Below, in pieces: positions 1 through 7,217 of a DNA stretch of 64,000 nt. A program made the translations under genes and the position numbers. The stretch lies in assembly GCF_020621385.1 (NCBI RefSeq), contig NZ_JAESVA010000001.1, positions 434,001 to 498,000 on the forward strand. The letters are read 5' to 3'. The first letter of the stretch is position 1. Each line of letters starts with the position of its first letter. Origin of the DNA: Acidisoma cellulosilyticum. Its GTDB lineage: Bacteria > Pseudomonadota > Alphaproteobacteria > Acetobacterales > Acetobacteraceae. The notes under the pieces were generated by a model. It saw only the letters and a list, made by a program, of their open reading frames with translations. It ran no database searches and had not been told where the DNA came from.

Positions 1-401
1 TGTACTATCGCATCTTCCCGACCGCCGCTGCCGCCGCCAGCTATGTCTCGCTCGCCGCCGACGATCAGGCGAGCTTCCTGCGGGAGCCGCACGGCGCGGG
101 CTTCTTTTCGACGGCCTCCGCGACCGATGAAGGGCCGCAGGGCAGCAAGCCCACACCCGTCACCATCGACTGCCTCCGCTTTCATCCCAAGCGCTTGCAG
201 AAGGTCGTCATTTCCTGCTTCGCCGCAATGCCGGGCAGCAAGCTTGTCGCGGGTGCGGAGCAAAGCTTCGCTCTGCCGCCAGGCAAGACGATCGACCCAA
301 AGGATATGGGGCAGCAGGACAATCTGACGCAGGTGTTGTCCCTGACCGGTCTTTCCATCGGCAAGCTGCGCGGCTTCCTGGCTGATCACCCGCAGCCCTG
401 A
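1..401 (+). CDS. 3' end of an unrecognised protein (partial)
   Basis: The frame is open from base 3 and ends with TGA, so the 5' part lies outside the window. About 132 residues are visible. They are alanine- and serine-rich at first, with two cysteines in the contexts TIDCLRF and VISCFAAMPG, then end in a polar tail. It reads like the C-terminal half of an exported or periplasmic protein, but I recognise no family and see no catalytic motif. The codon pattern (G/C at third positions) matches the neighbours, which supports real coding. It is followed by a 91-base gap and then a small inverted-repeat element. Confidence 0.6.
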   Translation, partial: YYRIFPTAAAAASYVSLAADDQASFLREPHGAGFFSTASATDEGPQGSKPTPVTIDCLRFHPKRLQKVVISCFAAMPGSKLVAGAEQSFALPPGKTIDPKDMGQQDNLTQVLSLTGLSIGKLRGFLADHPQP

Positions 402-492
402 GCAGCGCTCCGGGGATTGACGGGCGGCCCGGTTTTGATAGGAGCCTCGCTGGCCGCGCCTCGCCGACCGTCTGGCCTGGGCAGACAAGCCC

Positions 493-690
493 TAGAGTCT
501 GTCAGGTTTAGTTGGAAACGCCAAAAAATCTGTCGTGCGCGGGCCTAGCCGGCCGCACCCCGACCCGCGCATCTACCCGACGCAGCAAGCAATCGGCCGG
601 CTGGGCGCCGCGGCGGGTAGGTCCGGGGCGCGTAGCCCGCGCAACAAGTGCGCGGATGACAAATTATCTATTAAAACCTGACAGACTCTA
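493..690. mobile_element. MITE-like element 1 with terminal inverted repeats
   Basis: The left end reads TAGAGTCTGTCAGGTTTA (493-510). The right end (672-690) is its reverse complement with one extra A, so the terminal repeats are about 17 bases and nearly perfect. TA dinucleotides sit at both outer edges, as expected for a TA target duplication of the IS630/Tc1-mariner type. The inside is GC-rich and non-coding, without a transposase. The last 28 bases of one end match one end of the element at 4231-4391 at 26 of 28 positions, with the whole element inverted. The mobility class is inference. Confidence 0.55.
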
Positions 691-2073
691 ACGCCGCGCG
701 GTCGCGTGACCGGACATTTCGTCGCCCGCTGATGCCGGCAGGCGCAGCGCCAGCAGCGCTGCCGGCACCATGAAAAGGGCGACCACGACAAAGGCGACCG
801 AGAAATCCGCGAGCCGGGGATGCGGCTTGCCGGCGATAGCGCCTGACACGGCCAGCGCGGCCGCGCCGACGGTGACACCCAGGGTGATCGATAGCTGCTG
901 CAATGTACTGTAGAAACTCGTCGCCCGGCTCATCCGTTCCGGGCTGATATCGGCATAGGCGATAGTGTTGTAGGCCGTGAATTGCAGGGAGCGGAACACG
1001 CCCCCGATCAGCAATACGGCATAGATCGCGATGATCGGCCAGCCTGGGCGAAAGGTGGCTGTGAGCCCAAGGACCACCGCCGAAATCCCTGCATTGACCG
1101 ACAGCACGCTGCGAAAGCCGAACCGTTGCAACATGGGCCTTGCGACCGGTTTCGTCACCAGCGCCCCGGCCGCGCTGATGAAGGTGATCAGGCCGCTCTG
1201 AAACGCGCTGAATCCGAAGCCCAACTGCAGCATCAGCGGCAACAGGAAGGGCATGGCACCGATGCCGATGCGAAACAGCGAGCCCGCATAGACGGAGACC
1301 GCGAAAGTCGGCACGCGCATGAGGGTGAGGTCGAGCAGCGGATGGGCGTGGTGGCGGGCGTGCAGGACATAGCCCAAAGCGCCGAGGGCGCCGACGACCG
1401 TCAGTACCACGGCCGCGGACGGCGGCAAGGCGCCACGACCAAAGGACGATAATCCCATGATCAGCCCGGCCATGCCGATGCCCGCTAGGATCTGGCCGAC
1501 GAAGTCGAACTGGCCGGGGTCCGTCCGCTCATCCTCCCGGATGAACCGCGTGACGAGCAAGACGCCCACGATGCCGATCGGGATATTGATGTCGAAAATC
1601 CAGTGCCAGGACAGCGTCGTCACCAGGAACCCGCCGACCGGCGGCCCGATAACGGGACCGAGCAGGGCGGGCATGGTGAGCCAGGACATGGCGGCAACCA
1701 GATTGGTCTTGCCGACGCGCCGCAACAGCAGCAGCCGGCCGACCGGCACCATCATGGCCCCGCCCAGGCCTTGCAGGATGCGCGCAGCGACGAGCATCGC
1801 CAATGACTGGGATACGCCGCAGAGCACCGAGGCCAGCGTGAACACGATGATGGCGGCGCGAAATACTGCGCGGGCGCCGTAGCGATCCGCGACCCAGCCG
1901 CTGGCTGGAATGAAGGCCGCCAGACTGACGAGGTAGGAGGTGATGGCGATATTCATCGTCACCGGCGAGACGTCGAAGGCTTTCGCCATCGTCGGCAATG
2001 CCGTCGCTACCACCGTCGAATCGAGATTCTGCATGAAGAGCGCGCTGGCGACGATCAGCGCCGCCATGCGCAT
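688..2073 (-). CDS. MFS drug exporter, DHA2 (EmrB/QacA-like) family
   Basis: Proton-driven inner-membrane efflux carrier, probably for drugs or other small toxic molecules. From the ATG at 2073 it has about 461 residues, with hydrophobic segments spread over the whole length. Near the start is the DHA2 signature NLDSTVVATALPTM, followed by the cytoplasmic loop motif GWVADRYGARAVFR and the motif GLGGAMMVP. A longer frame opens at a TTG at 2187, three bases after gnd, but its extra 38 residues translate an 11-bp palindrome (2105-2133) and look unlike protein, so I prefer 2073. The TAG stop is formed by the edge of a small mobile element. The substrate cannot be told from sequence. Confidence 0.88.
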   Translation of the reverse strand: MRMAALIVASALFMQNLDSTVVATALPTMAKAFDVSPVTMNIAITSYLVSLAAFIPASGWVADRYGARAVFRAAIIVFTLASVLCGVSQSLAMLVAARILQGLGGAMMVPVGRLLLLRRVGKTNLVAAMSWLTMPALLGPVIGPPVGGFLVTTLSWHWIFDINIPIGIVGVLLVTRFIREDERTDPGQFDFVGQILAGIGMAGLIMGLSSFGRGALPPSAAVVLTVVGALGALGYVLHARHHAHPLLDLTLMRVPTFAVSVYAGSLFRIGIGAMPFLLPLMLQLGFGFSAFQSGLITFISAAGALVTKPVARPMLQRFGFRSVLSVNAGISAVVLGLTATFRPGWPIIAIYAVLLIGGVFRSLQFTAYNTIAYADISPERMSRATSFYSTLQQLSITLGVTVGAAALAVSGAIAGKPHPRLADFSVAFVVVALFMVPAALLALRLPASAGDEMSGHATARR

Positions 2074-2104
2074 ATCCCGCGGAAGACCCTGTCTCCGCGA
2101 CCGC

Positions 2105-2133
2105 GATGATCCGGGTTTCTTGCCCGGATCATC
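2105..2133. repeat. 11-bp palindrome between gnd and the MFS gene
   Basis: GATGATCCGGG and CCCGGATCATC are perfect inverted arms around a 7-base loop. On the minus strand it lies after the gnd stop and before the preferred MFS start. There is no run of T after it, so it is either a weak terminator, an RNA-stabilising hairpin, or an interspersed palindromic repeat. Confidence 0.6.
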
Positions 2134-2190
2134 CTGCGATGTCAGGCGGCTGCGCGCCGCAAAAAGACTGCGGAGCGCCGCCAGCAACCT

Positions 2191-3636
2191 TTAGGCCTCC
2201 ACCTCAGTCCCGTCCTGGCTCCAACGGGTGTGGAAGCTGCCGTCCTTATCGAGACGCCGATAGGTATGGGCGCCGAAATAGTCGCGCAGACCCTGCAGAA
2301 GGTTGGCCGGGCCACGCGCCCGGCGCAGACCGTCGTAATAGGCGAGCGCGGAGGAGAAGGCCGGCACAGCGACACCGTTCTGCACGGCCAGCACGATGAC
2401 GCGACGCCAGGCGTCTTCCGCCTTCACCACGGCGTCACGGAAATAATCGTCCAGCAGCAGGTTCGAGAGATTGGCGTCACGGTCATAGGCTTCCTTGATG
2501 CGATTGAGGAAGCGGGCACGGATGATGCAGCCGCCGCGCCAGATGGTCGCCATATCGCCCAGTTTCAGATCCCAGCCGTATTGGGCGGAAGCGACCGCCA
2601 TCTGCTCGAAACCCTGGGCATAGGCCACGATCTTGGAGGCGTAGAGCGCGTCGCGGATGGCGTCGATCTCGGCCCGGTCAGGATGGCGCGTGGCGACCGC
2701 CGCATGCGGCAGTTTCTTCTCGGCCTCGCCCCGCATGGCGCGACGACCGGACAGCGCACGGGCGAAGACGGCCTCGGTGATCGCGGTGACAGGCACGCCG
2801 AGTTCCAGCGCATTCTGCGCCGTCCAGCGACCCGTGCCCTTCTGCTCGGCTTCGTCCACAATGCTGTCGACCAGCGGCTTGCCGGTGCTGTCGGTCTTGC
2901 GGAGGACGGCAGCCGTGATTTCGATCAGATAGCTGTCGAGATCGCCTGCCTTCCAGTCGGTGAAGATGTCGCTCATGGCGGTCGCGTCGAGGCCGTACAG
3001 CGTCTTCATGAGGTCATAGGCCTCAGTGATCAGCTGCATATCGGCATATTCAATACCGTTATGAACCATTTTCACGTAATGGCCGGCGCCGTCCGAACCG
3101 ATATAGGTGCAGCAGGGCACGCCATCGACCGAAACCGCCATCTTGGTGACGATCGGCGCGATGCGCTCATAGGCCGCGCGGTCGCCGCCCGGCATCATGG
3201 ACGGGCCTTCCAGCGCGCCTTCCTCACCGCCCGACACGCCCATGCCGATGAAGCGGATATTGGCATCCTCGCAGCGCTTAAAGCGGCGGGCAGTGTCGGT
3301 ATAGAGCGAGTTGCCGCCGTCGATGATGATGTCGTCCGGCTCCAGCTGGGCGATCAGATCCTCGATCATGTCATCGACCGGCTTGCCGGCCTTGACCATG
3401 ATGATGACGGCGCGGGGCTTGGCCAGTGAGGCCACGAAATCCTCGATCGCATGCGACGGAAAGAAGCGGCCTTCCGAGCCGTGTTCGGCGATCAGTTTGT
3501 CGGTGCGTTCGTGATTGCGGTTGAAGACCGCAACGCCGAAACCCTTGCGCGCCGCGTTGCGGGCGAGGTTGGCGCCCATGACGGCCAGGCCGAGGACGCC
3601 GATATCGGCGCTACCGGTCGCAGATTGGTTAGACAT
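2191..3636 (-). CDS. gnd: 6-phosphogluconate dehydrogenase, decarboxylating
   Basis: Converts 6-phosphogluconate and NADP+ to ribulose 5-phosphate, CO2 and NADPH in the oxidative pentose phosphate pathway (cytosol). At 481 residues it has the length of the long, dimeric GndA type. The Rossmann motif GLAVMGANLA sits near residue 15, followed by NRN, a selectivity loop typical of NADP enzymes. The family signature VSGGEEGALEGPSMMPGG is near residue 134, and the catalytic lysine is K189 in GHYVKMVHNGIEYAD. The ATG at 3636 has a good GGGAGAG ribosome site nine bases upstream. A phosphoketolase at the right end of the window draws on the same sugar-phosphate pool. Confidence 0.97.
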   Translation of the reverse strand: MSNQSATGSADIGVLGLAVMGANLARNAARKGFGVAVFNRNHERTDKLIAEHGSEGRFFPSHAIEDFVASLAKPRAVIIMVKAGKPVDDMIEDLIAQLEPDDIIIDGGNSLYTDTARRFKRCEDANIRFIGMGVSGGEEGALEGPSMMPGGDRAAYERIAPIVTKMAVSVDGVPCCTYIGSDGAGHYVKMVHNGIEYADMQLITEAYDLMKTLYGLDATAMSDIFTDWKAGDLDSYLIEITAAVLRKTDSTGKPLVDSIVDEAEQKGTGRWTAQNALELGVPVTAITEAVFARALSGRRAMRGEAEKKLPHAAVATRHPDRAEIDAIRDALYASKIVAYAQGFEQMAVASAQYGWDLKLGDMATIWRGGCIIRARFLNRIKEAYDRDANLSNLLLDDYFRDAVVKAEDAWRRVIVLAVQNGVAVPAFSSALAYYDGLRRARGPANLLQGLRDYFGAHTYRRLDKDGSFHTRWSQDGTEVEA

Positions 3637-3850
3637 CTTTCGCTACTCTCCCTTGGGATCAGGCTTTTTGCCGCGCAAGGGCGCCCCGTCTGTGGGGGCC
3701 TTAGCGCGCGGATTTGGTATGGAGACAGCCTACCGCGCTGGCGCTCAGATGCCAGGGGGTGCCGCCGCATAGTACATCGGCGGATAGGATCGCTGTCTTC
3801 GGATATCGTGATTGGACAGGGCCTGCGGTCGCCCACGGTCTGGCTCAGAC

Positions 3851-4216
3851 ATGACAAGGGGAAGAAAATTGTCCGACCTCGCGAAAGAGAATTGCATACC
3901 CTGCCGCGGCGGCGTGCCGCCCTTACCGCGTGAGGAGGCCGAGGCCTTGCTGCGCGAACTGGCCGGGTGGCGGCTAAACGCGGATGCCACCCAGATCGCG
4001 CGCGATTTCAAATTCCCGGATTTCGCGACGACCCTAGCCTTCATCGTCCATATCGGCGCGACGGCCGAAGGCGCCGGGCATCACCCCGATATCGCCTTCG
4101 GCTGGGGTTACGCGACGATCGCGCTGCATACCCATGCCATCGGCGGCTTGCAGCGCGCGGATTTCGTGCTCGCCGCCAAGATCGACGCCTTGCCGCTAGC
4201 GAAGAGCGCCGGCTGA
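3851..4216 (+). CDS. phhB: 4a-hydroxytetrahydrobiopterin dehydratase (pterin-4a-carbinolamine dehydratase)
   Basis: Dehydrates 4a-hydroxy-tetrahydropterin formed by aromatic amino acid hydroxylases; some bacterial members are instead linked to molybdenum cofactor. The protein has about 121 residues, and the family core is clear: a histidine pair in GHHPDIAFGWGY followed by IALHTHAIGGL and a C-terminal helix DFVLAAKIDAL. The start at 3851 is chosen because it gives the usual family length; a frame from 3812 would add 13 unsupported residues. It is transcribed divergently from gnd. No phenylalanine hydroxylase gene is present here, so the pterin substrate is unknown; the molybdoenzyme at 16 kb is too distant to be linked. 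Confidence 0.9.
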   Translation: MTRGRKLSDLAKENCIPCRGGVPPLPREEAEALLRELAGWRLNADATQIARDFKFPDFATTLAFIVHIGATAEGAGHHPDIAFGWGYATIALHTHAIGGLQRADFVLAAKIDALPLAKSAG

Positions 4217-4230
4217 GGCTGCTCTCGCGC

Positions 4231-4391
4231 TAGAGTTTGTCTGATTTTAACTGAAGCTTGTCCCTGATATCGTCATGCCCGGCCCCAGAGCCGGGCATCC
4301 ATTCGTTGGGGCGCCCAAGGACTGGATGACCGGGTCAAGCCCGGCCATGACGGGGCAAGGGGTCGTTTCCACCTAAACCTGACGGACTCTA
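4231..4391. mobile_element. MITE-like element 2, inverted relative to element 1
   Basis: The left end TAGAGTTTGTCTGATTTTAA matches the reverse complement of the right end of element 1 at 17 of 20 positions. The right end, read in reverse, is TAGAGTCCGTCAGGTTTAG and continues into GTGGAAACG, matching the left end of element 1 at 26 of 28. The two ends therefore have distinct identities, and the copies lie in opposite orientation. TA occurs at both edges. The interior holds a different sequence, including a REP-like palindrome at 4271-4352. No coding capacity for a transposase. Confidence 0.5.
4271..4352. repeat. REP-like interspersed palindrome inside element 2
   Basis: CGTCATGCCCGG at 4271 pairs with CCGGCCATGACG at 4341 (11 of 12), with smaller GC-rich stems nested inside. 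Units built from CGTCATG..CCGG and CCGGGTCAAGCCCGG are of a type common between genes in alphaproteobacteria. This is family-level recognition, not a search result. Confidence 0.5.
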
Positions 4392-4952
4392 GGCGGGCAG
4401 AAGACCGGCGATACGGTAGCTGTCGATCAACTGATCGAAGAGCGCGATATCCGCGCGACTCCGCGCCACGATCTGAGCGCCGGCGACAGCGGCATATATA
4501 GCGCGGGCCCTATCCTCGCTGTTCTCGGCGCGAACGATGGAGGCCTCGGTCAGTCGCTTGCTCAGCCAGGCGACGTTGACGTCGGCGAAGGACTGAACCT
4601 CCTTCCGCACCGCTTCCGGAAGCTCGTCATATTCGGCGGCCATGAAACTGCCGAGACAGATCCGATTATCGTTCGCGAGCGACGTCCGGAAAATCTCGGG
4701 ATAGCGGTGCAGGGCCTGCATCGGGTCCGGACTGGCGGCTGAGATCGCCTCCAGCTCGACCGCCGTATCCTCCCAATAGCGCTTGGCAACCGCTTCGCCG
4801 AGATCGGCCTTGCTCGGGAAATGGTAATGGATGCTGGCGGCCTTGATGCCGACTGTCGCCGCGATATCGCGGAAATTCAGGCCGCCATAGCCATAAGCCT
4901 TAGCAGCGTCTTTGGCAGCCGCCAGGATCGCTTCCTTGGCGCTCATACTCAT
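4389..4952 (-). CDS. TetR/AcrR-family transcriptional regulator
   Basis: A 187-residue one-component repressor. The N-terminal helix-turn-helix spans about residues 8-50 (AILAAAKDAAKAYGYGG, then FRDIAATVGIKAASIHYHF), with the SIHYHFPSKADL recognition helix typical of the family. The C-terminal ligand domain is not diagnostic. The ATG is at 4952. The upstream gap holds an inverted repeat CTATCT-N10-AGATAG (4973-4994), a plausible autoregulatory operator. Its TAG stop is supplied by the edge of a small mobile element. It lies downstream of the hydroxylase gene on the same strand, but 87 bases separate them, so a joint transcript is uncertain. Confidence 0.9.
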   Translation of the reverse strand: MSMSAKEAILAAAKDAAKAYGYGGLNFRDIAATVGIKAASIHYHFPSKADLGEAVAKRYWEDTAVELEAISAASPDPMQALHRYPEIFRTSLANDNRICLGSFMAAEYDELPEAVRKEVQSFADVNVAWLSKRLTEASIVRAENSEDRARAIYAAVAGAQIVARSRADIALFDQLIDSYRIAGLLPA

Positions 4953-4972
4953 GGTTTAGCCTTACCGCAGAT

Positions 4973-4994
4973 CTATCTATCACATGGCAGATAG
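4973..4994. promoter_or_regulatory. Candidate TetR operator
   Basis: CTATCT (4973-4978) and AGATAG (4989-4994) form an inverted repeat with a 10-base spacer, 21 bases ahead of the tetR start. Position and symmetry fit a TetR dimer site; binding is inference. Confidence 0.35.
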
Positions 4995-5039
4995 GCATTG
5001 GTGGGACAAGTTTCAGCACCTGAGCAAGTCGATCTGTCC

Positions 5040-6230
5040 CTAAAGCGCGGTCGCGAGCCCCCCGCCGCGCTTGTCGGTCAGCATGGCAGCGATCGCCCGG
5101 CGTGCCGGCGGCAGGACAGTGCCAAGGCCGATGATGGCGTGGCGCGCGATCCGCGCCGGCACGTCTTCCTTGCTGTAGAGCGTGGCGATGGCATTCGTGC
5201 CGGCGAATAGCGGGAAACTGGCGCGGCGATGACGGGATTCATAAGCCCGCAACGCGCCCGCCAGACCGGCATCGACGCCGGCCGATTTCAGCTCACCCGC
5301 CAGAATGGCGGCACCCGAAAGGCCGAGATTGAAGCCATGGGCGGTGACGGGATGCATGCCGACCGCCGCGTCGCCGATGAGCGCAAACCGCTGGCCCACG
5401 AAGCGATGGGCGAAGGTCGCGACCAGCGGGTAGGCATGGCGCGTGCTGAGGAGGCGCAGGTTGCCCAGCTTCCGCCGGGCAAGGCTGCGCTCCATCTCGG
5501 CCTCGAACGCGCCAGCCTCCATCGCCATCAGCTTGGCAATGTCGGTCGCGCTGCGGGTGATGACGACGGACGAAATCTGGCCGTTAACAGGAAGAAGGGC
5601 GGCCGTCTGCCCGTAATCGAACCATTCGACCGCCGTCTCATGATGCGGCGCCTCATGCGCCATGCGGCAGACCATCATCGACCGCTTGAAGTCATGCGTA
5701 ATGGCGCCGATGCCCTGGCTTTTCCGCGACTGTGAAAACCGGGTGTCGGCGGCAACGGCCAACTTCGCCGTGATCGTCTCGCCATCAGCCAGACGCAGGG
5801 TGGCAAACTCCCGCATTACGGTCAGCTTTTCGAGCGCCGTGCCTGAGAGAAGGGCAATGCCCTCGGCTTGTTTGAAGCGCTTGAACAAAGCGCCGCGAAT
5901 GAGGTGATTGGGGACAAGGAAGCCCAGCGGCTGGTCGCTCGTCTCCTTCGGGGGACTGAAGGTCAGCGCATGGGGCGCACGACCGTTCATCACCTGCGCG
6001 CGACGCAGCGGAGAGATGGATGCTCCCGGAATTTCGTCCCAGGCGCCCAGACTTTCCAGCACATGGCGGGAATGGTGGGTCAGCGCGATTTCCCGCCCAT
6101 CGAAGGGCGGATCGGCGAGCACACTCTCCGGCTGACGCTCGACGATCGCAATGCGGAAGCCCTGGCCCGCGAGGCTTTGGGCGAAAGCGAGCCCGACCGG
6201 CCCAGCACCGATGATCGCGACGTCATACAA
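5040..6230 (-). CDS. FAD-dependent ubiquinone-type hydroxylase (UbiH/UbiF/COQ6 family, UbiM-like)
   Basis: Flavin monooxygenase that hydroxylates the ring of a polyprenyl quinone precursor. The N-terminal FAD fold has GAGPVGLAFAQSL, and the second FAD motif is GDAAVGMHPVTAHGFNLGL, which I associate with the UbiM branch rather than UbiH/UbiF; the assignment within the family is inference. Start choice is open: a TTG at 6230 has GGGGAG nine bases upstream and gives 396 residues. A TTG at 6260 would add ten residues but lies inside a perfect palindrome (6251-6268). It sits between the isomerase gene and tetR, all on the minus strand. Nearby genes give no further clue to which ring position is modified. 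Confidence 0.85.
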   Translation of the reverse strand: MYDVAIIGAGPVGLAFAQSLAGQGFRIAIVERQPESVLADPPFDGREIALTHHSRHVLESLGAWDEIPGASISPLRRAQVMNGRAPHALTFSPPKETSDQPLGFLVPNHLIRGALFKRFKQAEGIALLSGTALEKLTVMREFATLRLADGETITAKLAVAADTRFSQSRKSQGIGAITHDFKRSMMVCRMAHEAPHHETAVEWFDYGQTAALLPVNGQISSVVITRSATDIAKLMAMEAGAFEAEMERSLARRKLGNLRLLSTRHAYPLVATFAHRFVGQRFALIGDAAVGMHPVTAHGFNLGLSGAAILAGELKSAGVDAGLAGALRAYESRHRRASFPLFAGTNAIATLYSKEDVPARIARHAIIGLGTVLPPARRAIAAMLTDKRGGGLATAL

Positions 6231-6250
6231 GGCAGCACACTCCCCGAATG

Positions 6251-6268
6251 CGGGTGGCAAGCCACCCG
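6251..6268. repeat. 8-bp palindrome ahead of the hydroxylase gene
   Basis: CGGGTGGC and GCCACCCG flank a two-base centre. The site lies in the short leader between the isomerase stop and the hydroxylase start. It may be an operator or a hairpin; it contains the alternative TTG start of the hydroxylase. Confidence 0.4.
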
Positions 6269-6336
6269 ACCTCTTGTCTCACTATAATGCGGGGCGGCCC
6301 TCAGGGATGCGGGCCGCCGACGCATGGCCGCCTATA

Positions 6337-7113
6337 TCAGGCGAGCTTGGCATCCGCCACGATGCGGACCATGGCGGCGAAGCCTTCCGGCGTCCAGGCC
6401 GACCGGCCGATGAAGAGCCCATCGACATTGGGCAGGCTGATGAGGCCGGCGCCGTTGGTCTGGGACACCGAGCCGCCATAGATGATGCGCGTGTCCTCCG
6501 CCGTCTTCTCGCCCCAGAGATCGACCAGCAAGGCGCGCAGCCCGGCATGGCGTTCGGCCACATAATCCGGCGGGGCGGCGTCCGACTGGCCGATCGCCCA
6601 GCGCGGCTCATAGGCCAGCACGACGCCCGGAATGGTCGCAGGCGTCTGCCCGGCAAGCGCCGTCATCACCTGATAGCGCAGCGTGTCGTCGGAGGTGCCA
6701 AGGCGCTTATCCTCGGCACTTTCACCCAGGCAGAGGATGGGCGTGAGATCAGCGGCCAAGGCGGCATCGACCTTGAGACGCACGCGTTCATAGGTCTCAC
6801 CGAAATGCTGCAAACGCTCGGAATGGGCGAGTTCGGCATAGCGGCAGCCGACTTCCTTCAGCATCGGCGCCGAGATTTCACCGGTCCAGGAGCCGGCCTC
6901 ATCCCAATGGATATTCTGCCCGCCGGTCTGCACAGGTGAGCCTGCGAAGCCGGCCGAGGCCGCCGAAAGCGAGACGAAGGGCGGCAGCACGAAAATATCC
7001 AGCCCCGCCGTTTTCTGCTCAGCCAGAAGCGCGCGCAGCCGCGCCGCATAGGTCAAAGCGGCCGCCGGACCGTGGTTCATCTTCCAGCCGGTACCAACCA
7101 TGGGTTTGCGCAT
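6337..7113 (-). CDS. Triose-phosphate isomerase family protein (possibly a sugar-phosphate isomerase paralogue)
   Basis: A (beta/alpha)8 isomerase of 258 residues. All catalytic residues are present: K11 in GTGWKMN, H97 in AHSER and E169 in AYEPRWAIG, and the phosphate loop IIYGGSV is intact. The surroundings deviate from classical TpiA: GTGWKMN instead of GNWKMN, and AHSERLQHFGET instead of GHSERR. That pattern resembles TpiA2/EryH-type paralogues, which isomerise tetrulose phosphates. Whether this is the housekeeping TpiA is therefore unsure. The ATG at 7113 has GAGAGG upstream; an upstream extension to 7185 lacks support. No erythritol pathway genes are nearby. Confidence 0.85.
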   Translation of the reverse strand: MRKPMVGTGWKMNHGPAAALTYAARLRALLAEQKTAGLDIFVLPPFVSLSAASAGFAGSPVQTGGQNIHWDEAGSWTGEISAPMLKEVGCRYAELAHSERLQHFGETYERVRLKVDAALAADLTPILCLGESAEDKRLGTSDDTLRYQVMTALAGQTPATIPGVVLAYEPRWAIGQSDAAPPDYVAERHAGLRALLVDLWGEKTAEDTRIIYGGSVSQTNGAGLISLPNVDGLFIGRSAWTPEGFAAMVRIVADAKLA

Positions 7114-7217
7114 CTTGGCCTCTCTGTCGTCTATGCACGGATGAAGTCTTTCCATCCGCATTCCGTTGCTCGTGATTCCGCCCACCGATATCCCCGCATA
7201 ACGGGATTGGACAGGCT

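Noticed and set aside
493-690. An intact insertion sequence
   Set aside because: The element is only about 200 bases and encodes no transposase.
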